DNA from: Gemmatimonadota bacterium
Lineage (GTDB): Bacteria > Gemmatimonadota > Gemmatimonadetes > Longimicrobiales > Gaopeijiaceae
Reading direction: 5' to 3'
NCBI GenBank assembly: GCA_007127575.1
Contig: SKZC01000480.1
Location: forward strand, 1-10,928
Length of the DNA: 10,928 bases
In this document: positions 1-5,222 of the stretch, in pieces
Numbering within the stretch: the first letter of the stretch is position 1
How the letters are laid out: each line of letters begins with the position of its first letter
Notes under the pieces: model-generated
What the model was told of the DNA's origin: nothing
The model's input: the letters and a program-made list of their open reading frames with translations, nothing else
Database searches by the model: none
Position numbers and translations under genes: made by a program

Positions 1-37
1 CTCCCCTCGACGTAGCTTGGGGCTATGCCTTCGGGTC

Positions 38-54
38 GCCGCCTACGAGGCGGC
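38..54 (-). terminator. Weak hairpin downstream of the B2 gene
   Basis: A perfect 7-bp inverted repeat (GCCGCCT, loop of 3, AGGCGGC) lies about 60 bases after the stop codon of the B2 peptidase, at the end of the minus-strand operon. No run of T follows it on the minus strand, so it is at best a weak or factor-assisted terminator. The rest of 1-113 shows no convincing gene: the short plus-strand frame here has no ribosome binding site and no recognisable motif. Confidence 0.25.
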
Positions 55-113
55 TCCCTGGCGCTCCCAACGGTGGCGCCCTGTACTTCTTCAACGGCCT
101 TCTAAGGGTCGGC

Positions 114-608
114 TCAGGCCCGGAGGATGTCCGCGGGGTCGTGCGGAAGCGAGGACAGGGGCGGTAGAGGGGTGTAGTTGTGTGAGGAGTCGGCGCCGCC
201 GATGACCACCTCGCCCGAGCTCTCCACCCACGCGTGGGCCTCCAGGGCGGCCCCCGGCTCCCGTCGTACTCCGATCCGGAGGTCCGCGTGACGCCCGCTC
301 CTCCGGTAGAGCGCGTGGACCACCAGGGCCTGGGTCAGGCAGGGGTTCCCAGGGAAGATGCGGTTGCCCACCACCTTCACGGCCCAGACGATCCGGTGGA
401 GCCGAGCGTTCTCATCGTCGGGGCTGTACCGTGAGGAGAGGGCCCGGGTCCGGCCCACGCGGTCCGCCATGCGAAGGACCGAGCGGAACGGAAGGACCAC
501 GAGAGCAAGGCGGACCGGAACCAACAGCACGCCCGCCTGCAGCAGCGCGACGCGTTCTCTCCAGCCCAGCCTGCGGAGCTTGCCGAAGTGCTTACGAAGC
601 CGGCGCAT
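114..608 (-). CDS. Lasso peptide B2 leader peptidase (transglutaminase-like cysteine protease)
   Basis: This 164-residue protein is expected to cut the leader from the lasso precursor in the cytoplasm, working with the B1 protein encoded just upstream. The N-terminal third (about residues 16-47) is a basic and hydrophobic stretch typical of B2 proteins. The papain/transglutaminase-type catalytic set is visible: Cys90 in GNPCLTQALV, His125 in LEAHAWVES, and Asp140 in GGAD as the likely acidic member. Length and motif spacing fit the stand-alone B2 family (Transglut_core3), in which the leader-binding domain is a separate gene. The ATG at 606-608 has a GAGG ribosome binding site and overlaps the end of B1 by 17 bases, so the two are probably translationally coupled. 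The family assignment is firm. The assignment of Asp140 is an inference from spacing. Confidence 0.93.
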   Translation of the reverse strand: MRRLRKHFGKLRRLGWRERVALLQAGVLLVPVRLALVVLPFRSVLRMADRVGRTRALSSRYSPDDENARLHRIVWAVKVVGNRIFPGNPCLTQALVVHALYRRSGRHADLRIGVRREPGAALEAHAWVESSGEVVIGGADSSHNYTPLPPLSSLPHDPADILRA

Positions 609-903
609 CCCGCACCTCGACGAGGCCCCGCTCCGCGAGGTCGCGAAGGAGGTGCATGAGGTCGTCGCGACAGGTGTCCGCGTCCACGTCGAACTCCTGG
701 CAAAGCACAGCGTGGATGCGAGCTACCGTGGTCCCCTCCGCGAGCAGGCTCCAGGCACGGGACCCCACGCTCTCGAGGCCGTGATACTGCCCGGTCTCGA
801 GATTGAGGATGACGGTCTCTCCCCCCGCGTCCGAAGAAACCTGATGGGGAACCGCCGCGATGTACGTATCCGGCTCGAAGGACGACGGATCTACCGCTCT
901 CAC
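592..903 (-). CDS. Lasso peptide B1 protein, PqqD-like RiPP recognition element
   Basis: A 103-residue free-standing RRE (PqqD fold) that should bind the precursor leader and deliver it to the B2 peptidase. The pattern is diagnostic: a beta-rich start, then VILNLETGQYHGLESVG, AWSLLAEG, and a helical end running to LLRDLAERGLVEV. A TTG further upstream (970-972) would give a longer frame, but that codon lies inside a large stem-loop. The GTG at 901-903 has a perfect AAGGAG seven bases upstream, so I use GTG. The gene follows the precursor by 94 bases and overlaps B2 by 17. Two PqqD domains occur in this cluster; this is the short canonical one next to the precursor and B2, and so the better candidate for guiding proteolysis. 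Confidence 0.93.
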   Translation of the reverse strand: MRAVDPSSFEPDTYIAAVPHQVSSDAGGETVILNLETGQYHGLESVGSRAWSLLAEGTTVARIHAVLCQEFDVDADTCRDDLMHLLRDLAERGLVEVRDAPAS

Positions 904-910
904 CTGGAAT

Positions 911-916
911 CTCCTT
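911..916 (-). promoter_or_regulatory. Ribosome binding site that fixes the B1 GTG start
   Basis: The minus strand reads AAGGAG here, seven bases before the GTG at 901-903. This is why the shorter 103-residue form of B1 is preferred over the TTG-started 126-residue form. Confidence 0.75.
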
Positions 917-923
917 GTATCAT

Positions 924-978
924 GAGCTGTTCTGGATGCGACCCACCGAAATCGGTGGATCGCATCCAACAACAGCTC
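924..978 (-). promoter_or_regulatory. Large stem-loop between precursor gene and B1
   Basis: In the transcript this stretch folds into one long hairpin. Eight outer pairs (924-931 with 971-978) are followed by a small asymmetric internal loop (932 against 969-970), nine pairs (933-941 with 960-968), a G-U pair (942/959), six pairs (943-948 with 953-958) and a 4-base loop. No U-tract follows, so it is not a standard intrinsic terminator. It begins 20 bases after the precursor stop and ends 20 bases before the B1 start. The likely role is to protect the 3' end of the precursor mRNA and partly uncouple it from the enzyme genes, giving much peptide and little enzyme. Stem-loops between A and the processing genes are known in other lasso clusters; the exact role here is inferred. 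Confidence 0.8.
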
Positions 979-997
979 GGAACTGACTTGGTTTGGG

Positions 998-1138
998 TCA
1001 GCGGCCTTCGCTCATCACCGAACCATCCTTCGCATCGTCTCCGGGTCGGGTGAGCCCGGTTGCAGTGAGGTCTTCCACGGATCCCCAGTCCTTGATGCTG
1101 GGCTTCCGATACGGCTGGCGCTCTTTCCGCTTCTCCAT
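998..1138 (-). CDS. Lasso peptide precursor (A), 46 residues
   Basis: This small gene starts at ATG 1136-1138, five bases after a perfect AGGAGG, and ends at TGA 998-1000. The leader carries the lasso-precursor signature YxxPx(L/I)xxxGxxxxxT exactly: Tyr10, Pro13, Ile15, Gly19, Thr25. With Thr25 at the usual -2 position, cleavage falls after Ala26. The core is then 20 residues beginning TGLTRPGDD, with the ring closed on Asp34 (8-membered) or Asp35 (9-membered). If cleavage is instead after Thr27, Gly28 is residue 1 and Asp35 gives an 8-residue ring. The tail is AKDGSVMSEGR. The core has no aromatic residue, no Cys, and ends in Arg. It sits directly before B1 and B2, which strongly supports the call. 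The exact cleavage and ring positions are predictions. Confidence 0.9.
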   Translation of the reverse strand: MEKRKERQPYRKPSIKDWGSVEDLTATGLTRPGDDAKDGSVMSEGR

Positions 1139-1143
1139 CGTTC

Positions 1144-1149
1144 CCTCCT
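1144..1149 (-). promoter_or_regulatory. Strong ribosome binding site of the precursor gene
   Basis: The minus strand reads AGGAGG, five bases before the ATG at 1136-1138. It is among the best matches to the Shine-Dalgarno consensus in the window, as expected for a peptide needed in excess over its enzymes. It also supports this small frame as real. Confidence 0.8.
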
Positions 1150-1224
1150 ACTTGAGGTGGGGAGTGAACCACCCGCGCTCTGCGGGGGCCGACAGTCCTC
1201 TCGGACCATGCTGTGCGGCCGTGG

Positions 1225-1235
1225 GTCACAGTGAC
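1225..1235. promoter_or_regulatory. Small palindrome, possible operator
   Basis: GTCAC, one A, then GTGAC form a perfect 11-base palindrome about 90 bases upstream of the precursor start and just downstream of the sigma-54-like site. It could be a repressor half-site pair. Such a short palindrome can also arise by chance. Confidence 0.25.
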
Positions 1236-1267
1236 ACTGAGACCCGACAACCTGGCCCAGTAGACCA

Positions 1268-1283
1268 TGCACGAATCATGCCA
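1268..1283 (-). promoter_or_regulatory. Possible sigma-54 (-24/-12) promoter for the precursor
   Basis: The minus strand reads TGGCATGATTCGTGCA. Against the sigma-54 consensus TGGCAYR-N4-TTGCW it differs only at the first T of the -12 block, and the essential GG and GC doublets have the correct 10-base spacing. Transcription would start near 1256, leaving a leader RNA of roughly 118 bases. No activator gene of the sigma-54 type is seen in the window, so the assignment rests on the motif alone. Confidence 0.3.
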
Positions 1284-1386
1284 CTGTGTCCCTGCATTCG
1301 TTCCGGGAACCCCGGCGTTTGCGAACTCGTTCCGAAGCGGGTGAACACAGCGCCTGGTCGCACGGGCGCAACAGGGTGCGGCTCTC

Positions 1387-3210
1387 TTACAGGCGAGATT
1401 CCGCCGACGGAACGGCGGAAACGGGATGGATCCCCTGGATCCGACACAGCTCACGGAAACGCCCACCTTCCGACTCCAACAGGTCATCCCACGTTCCGGA
1501 TTCCAGCACGTTCCCGTCCTGAAGCAGGTGAACGCAGTCCGCCTGGCGGACGGTGGCGATCCGGTGGGTGATGATGAGGATCGTCATTCTGCCGCGAAGT
1601 CCGGCGATCGCCTCCATGATCTCGCTTTCGTGGTGACCGTCCAGGGCGCTGGTGGCCTCATCCATCACGAGCAAGGCCGGGTTGCGTAGAAGCGCTCGGG
1701 CCAGGACGAGGCGCTGGCGCTCGCCCCCCGAGACGAGCACTCCGCGGTCGCCCACGACGGTTTCCAGACCGTGAGGCAGTCGGGAAACGAAGGTCTCGGC
1801 CGAGGCAAGGCGAAGGGCGGTCCATAGATCATCCTCCGTGGCGTCCGGTCGAGCCCAGAGGAGGTTTTCACGCACCGTTTCGTGAAAAAGGAAGGGCTCC
1901 TGGGGGACATAGCCGATCTGCCTCCGCCAGGCTCGGAGTCGGTCGGGGGTCAGGGGCACTCCATCCACCAACACGGATCCCTGATCCGGGATGAGCAGTC
2001 CCATGATGAGGTCGGCCACCGTGCTCTTGCCGGCGCCGGAAGGGCCCACGAGGGCTGTGGTCTCGCGGGCGCCGATCCACAGATCGAGGTCCCGGAGAAC
2101 GATGCCGTCATCCTTACCGGAGTATCCGAACCGCACCCCCTGGAGCTGGATACCGCGATCCAGAGAGACGGACTTTTCCGTCGTCGCCGGGACCTCCGCC
2201 GCGTCCTCACACCGCCGGATCAGCTCCATCACCCGGCTGAACGCGGGAAGGACGTTCAAGAATTGGTGATAGCTCTTCTGGACTCCCGAGAATCGGGGGA
2301 CGAGGCGGGCGAAGAGGTAGAGAAGAAGCAGGAGCGCGGCCACGGGCACCGCCATCACGCTCACCGAGAGGTAGACGACCAGGGTAAGGAGGAGAACCGA
2401 GCCGACGCCGACCAGGGCCGAGAACGTCGCGTGGTGCCGGACGACTGTGATGTATGATCGGGACACGTTCTCCGCCGCATCGCTGAAGAGCGCGATGCTG
2501 CGGCCTTCCGCCCCATAACTCTTCGCTGTCTTCATGGCGGCCAGATGCTCGTGGATCCCGGAGTACAGGGCATTGCTGGCTTCACTGATCGCCGCCCCGG
2601 AGGAGCGGGCGCGCTCGTTCCATCGGCGCAAAGTCACGAGAAGGCCCACCCCGGCCACCGCCGTGATCCCGGTGACGACGGGGGAGATGACCAGGGCAAG
2701 GACGAGGTAGACCGAAGCGGCGAAGACCTGTGTCGACAGTCGGAGCGCCTGGGTGGTCATTCCGCTGACCCGGGCCAGGTCGTCAGTGAGGGCATGGATG
2801 AAGTCGGATGCCCGGTACCGGGAGTAGAACCGCCAATCCATCCGGCTGATCGCCCGGTAGAGCCGCTTCCGGAGGCGGAGCACCAGGCTCTGGTTGGCCC
2901 GGGCGCCGAGCATGGACGTCTGAAACTCGAGAACGGCCCGGGCAACGAAGACGAGGACAAACACCACGAGGACGCCGGCGAGGGTCGGCTGAATCCCGAG
3001 GGACTGAAGGGTGCCGGCGACGATCTCCCCGATCTGGCCCAGCGACCCCGCTCCCACGTCCAGCCCCACCAGACCCAGGAGGGGCACGAGAAGCAAGATC
3101 CCCACCCCCTCGGTGAGGGTGCTCAGGAGCATGAGGCCCAGGAGGTACCAGGTGCGACGGGGCTCCGTAGCCAGCAGCGTGCCGAGGAACCTCCGGATGG
3201 CCTCCCGCAC
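1387..3210 (-). CDS. ABC exporter (membrane domain fused to ATPase), lasso peptide transporter (D)
   Basis: A half-size ABC exporter, expected to dimerise and pump the mature peptide out, giving secretion and often self-immunity. With GTG 3208-3210 as residue 1 (607 residues), hydrophobic membrane segments lie at about 22-50, 79-96, 162-178, 181-194, 265-282 and 286-302. The ATPase follows: Walker A GPSGAGKS 389-396, Q-loop Gln437 in YVPQEPF, signature VSGGERQR near 492-500, Walker B LLVMDEA 513-519, H-loop His549 in IITHR. There is no N-terminal C39 peptidase domain, consistent with leader removal by B2. The start is uncertain. The frame stays open upstream to 3390 inside the preceding cyclase, and a strong GGGAGGAGG is followed five bases later by an in-frame ATA (3250-3252) rather than ATG. 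GTG 3210 has only a close GAGGG. The gene follows the second cyclase by 79 bases (37 if ATA is used). Confidence 0.93.
   Translation of the reverse strand: MREAIRRFLGTLLATEPRRTWYLLGLMLLSTLTEGVGILLLVPLLGLVGLDVGAGSLGQIGEIVAGTLQSLGIQPTLAGVLVVFVLVFVARAVLEFQTSMLGARANQSLVLRLRKRLYRAISRMDWRFYSRYRASDFIHALTDDLARVSGMTTQALRLSTQVFAASVYLVLALVISPVVTGITAVAGVGLLVTLRRWNERARSSGAAISEASNALYSGIHEHLAAMKTAKSYGAEGRSIALFSDAAENVSRSYITVVRHHATFSALVGVGSVLLLTLVVYLSVSVMAVPVAALLLLLYLFARLVPRFSGVQKSYHQFLNVLPAFSRVMELIRRCEDAAEVPATTEKSVSLDRGIQLQGVRFGYSGKDDGIVLRDLDLWIGARETTALVGPSGAGKSTVADLIMGLLIPDQGSVLVDGVPLTPDRLRAWRRQIGYVPQEPFLFHETVRENLLWARPDATEDDLWTALRLASAETFVSRLPHGLETVVGDRGVLVSGGERQRLVLARALLRNPALLVMDEATSALDGHHESEIMEAIAGLRGRMTILIITHRIATVRQADCVHLLQDGNVLESGTWDDLLESEGGRFRELCRIQGIHPVSAVPSAESRL
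1399..1420 (-). repeat. Inverted repeat in the last codons of the exporter gene
   Basis: TTCCGCCG and CGGCGGAA form an 8-bp stem around a 6-base loop, ending 9 bases before the exporter stop codon. It could slow decay of the upstream mRNA or give partial termination before the precursor gene. No U-tract follows. Because it is inside coding sequence it may simply reflect codon choice. Confidence 0.3.
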
Positions 3211-3289
3211 GTCACCCTCTAGCGGATCCGCCGGAATCGATGGTGGCTTTATGGGATCCTCCTCCCGGCAACATATAGCTGGGTGTGTA

Positions 3290-5194
3290 TCATCCAGGCC
3301 CGTGGGTGCGGAGCCACATCTCACACGAGAGGGCATGCCAGAACCGGGCCACGTCGCCTCCACCCGCCCGGATCGTCTCGTACTCCGCACGAAGCCTTGC
3401 CTCGTCCACCCAACCTCTCCGGCCCATCTCGGTGTCCGTAAGGAGCGCCCGGATCGTCCTCTCCTCGTTCCGACGGATTCCGCGGTCGAACAGAGGGGTC
3501 GGAACGATCTTTCGGGCCGCTCTCAGAGCCGAATCCGGCATCACCCCTCGCATCGCTGCACGGGTGAGGCGCTTGCTCTCGCCTACAGCGTTCAGGGCCC
3601 GCTGAGGCACGGCCATCGCGAACCGTGCGAGGCGGACATCGCTCCACGGATCCGCAAAGCTCTGACCGAAGCGCGCGTGCATCCGCTCCGTGCAAGCGAC
3701 GCCTGACATGTGGAGGGGAGTGAAGACCGCCTGGTACCGTTGCCGGCGAGCGAGCCCACGCACGTGCGCCGCAGACGGCTCTCCCCGAGGTGATGCGTTG
3801 AGCCGGGCCAACTCCGCCAGTTGCGGGGAGAGCCAGGGCGGGACCGAGACCCGAGCCTGGTCCCAGGGCCGGCGGAAAAGGCGACCCAACCCTCCGGGGA
3901 TCCGCTCGGCGAGAGTCCTCCGAGCCGGCCGCAGGAGCTCCTTCCGGACCATCCTCCGAAACGTGGTTCGACGATGCTCCGCCACCATTCGCAATTCGCG
4001 AACGAGGGCAACCCACCGGCCACGCCAGAAGAGATCTGCGTGGTCGTGGATCGCCATTCCCGCCACCAGGTCGCCGCGGTCGCCGGACAGGAGGAGATGG
4101 ACGCCATCGTCCCGGGCCGCCGCAAAGGTCCGCTCCAGCACGGTCTGGTGACTGAGCATGAAGGGTTCGGTCCGATGGGGCCCCGCTTCCGGGAAATTCT
4201 TGAGCGGCCAAGCATCATCGGCGGGTACGGGGGTGACCGGGATGTCGTAGTGGTGGGCCAGTCCGTCACTGATGTGCCGCTCGTCGCATTCCCGGAGCTC
4301 GTCGAAGGCGAAGCTGTAGGCCCGAAGCTCGGGAATCCCCCCTCCGCCGTTCCGTCTCCGGAGCCACCCCGCCGTGGCGGCGATGCTTCCCGAGTCCAAC
4401 CCCCCACTCAACAAAATCCCCACCGGGCCCCGACTTCGAAGGCGTGCGCGTACGGCCTCGGTGAAGAGCTCGCGGAAGTGCTCGGCGTACTGGTCCTGGC
4501 GTCGGTACCGGATCCTCTCTTCCGGATCGATGTCCCAGTAGCGCCAGGTCCGGGGCCCATCCGCCGTCACCTGCAACGCATGTCCTGCGGGCAGGCGGGA
4601 AATGCCCCGAAAGAAGGTCCATTCCGGCGACCCCCATTCCCCTGCGAGGAAGGCTCCCACGGCGGGCTCGAAGACCTCTTCCGGGACGTCCGGCGCTGCC
4701 AGGATCTGCTCTGCTTCGGTGGCGAAGAGGAGACGTGGCCCCGCGCTGCGGTAGTAGAAGCCCCGCATACCCATCGGATCGCGTGCGGCGAAGAGGCAGC
4801 GCTCGTGCCGGTCCCACACCGCGAACGCGAAGTCGCCCAGGAGCCGGTGGACACACTCCGCGCCCCAGCGCCGGTAAGCAGCCAGAAGCAGCGCTGCGTC
4901 CCCCGACTCCGCAGGTGCTTGGAGACGGCCGAGGAGGTCCTCCCGGTTGTCGAGTCGGGCGTCGGCCACGACCACGAGCCCGGCCTCGTGGTCCACCATG
5001 GGCTGCCGCTCGTGCCACGCCTCCGGGGTCACGTTCAGGGCCAGGTGTCCCAGGGCCGCCCCCTTGCCCGACCATACCGCCCGTCCGTCGGGGCCGCGAA
5101 ACTGGGCCGCCTCCAGCATCGGTTCCAGGGCCTCCTTCGCTGGCCCGTCCAGCGGGCTGCCATCGAAGTTCACCCACCCGCAGAGCCCGCTCAT
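3290..5194 (-). CDS. Lasso cyclase, asparagine synthetase-like, second copy (C2)
   Basis: This 634-residue class-B asparagine synthetase homologue should use ATP to activate the ring Asp of the core and form the macrolactam. The N-terminal glutaminase-like half has Cys5 (MSGLCG), RFxGPDG-type residues near 33-37, ADARLDNREDL (78-87) and GDFAFAVWD (120-128). The synthetase half has the ATP-pyrophosphatase loop SGGLDSGS (263-270), the acidic loop SGDRGDL (370-376) and the conserved Lys541 in ESKRLTRAAM. It is clearly a paralogue of the gene just upstream, sharing stretches such as RTWRYWDIDPE and FRELFTEAVR, but the Glu after GD in the acidic loop is Leu here (376). It starts at ATG 5192-5194, 28 bases after the first cyclase, with a poor ribosome site. 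Genuine asparagine synthesis is less likely given the context. Confidence 0.92.
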   Translation of the reverse strand: MSGLCGWVNFDGSPLDGPAKEALEPMLEAAQFRGPDGRAVWSGKGAALGHLALNVTPEAWHERQPMVDHEAGLVVVADARLDNREDLLGRLQAPAESGDAALLLAAYRRWGAECVHRLLGDFAFAVWDRHERCLFAARDPMGMRGFYYRSAGPRLLFATEAEQILAAPDVPEEVFEPAVGAFLAGEWGSPEWTFFRGISRLPAGHALQVTADGPRTWRYWDIDPEERIRYRRQDQYAEHFRELFTEAVRARLRSRGPVGILLSGGLDSGSIAATAGWLRRRNGGGGIPELRAYSFAFDELRECDERHISDGLAHHYDIPVTPVPADDAWPLKNFPEAGPHRTEPFMLSHQTVLERTFAAARDDGVHLLLSGDRGDLVAGMAIHDHADLFWRGRWVALVRELRMVAEHRRTTFRRMVRKELLRPARRTLAERIPGGLGRLFRRPWDQARVSVPPWLSPQLAELARLNASPRGEPSAAHVRGLARRQRYQAVFTPLHMSGVACTERMHARFGQSFADPWSDVRLARFAMAVPQRALNAVGESKRLTRAAMRGVMPDSALRAARKIVPTPLFDRGIRRNEERTIRALLTDTEMGRRGWVDEARLRAEYETIRAGGGDVARFWHALSCEMWLRTHGPG

Positions 5195-5222
5195 GAACGG
5201 CTCGAGGCCGGCAGGGGAGTGC

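Larger units (their letters stand above)
1139..1386 (-). other. Intergenic region upstream of the precursor
   Basis: This 248-base gap between the exporter stop and the precursor start is the only sizeable gap within the minus-strand run, and the natural place for a promoter serving the precursor, B1 and B2. Long frames cross it on both strands but none has a plausible start, ribosome site or motif. It holds a sigma-54-like element (1268-1283) and a small perfect palindrome (1225-1235). I do not see a good sigma-70 -35/-10 pair. Confidence 0.5.

Noticed and set aside
904..972. Longer B1 starting at TTG 970-972
   Set aside because: The TTG lies inside the large stem-loop, whereas GTG 901-903 has a perfect AAGGAG at correct spacing and matches the usual B1 length.
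900..1487. 195-residue minus-strand frame spanning the precursor region
   Set aside because: It runs through the exporter end, the intergenic region, the precursor in another frame and the stem-loop. Its Cys/Arg-rich composition does not resemble a protein family.
3211..3275. 20-residue peptide frame (MLPGGGSHK...) between second cyclase and exporter
   Set aside because: It lacks a ribosome site before its ATG and any lasso leader motif; it merely overlaps the exporter ribosome site.
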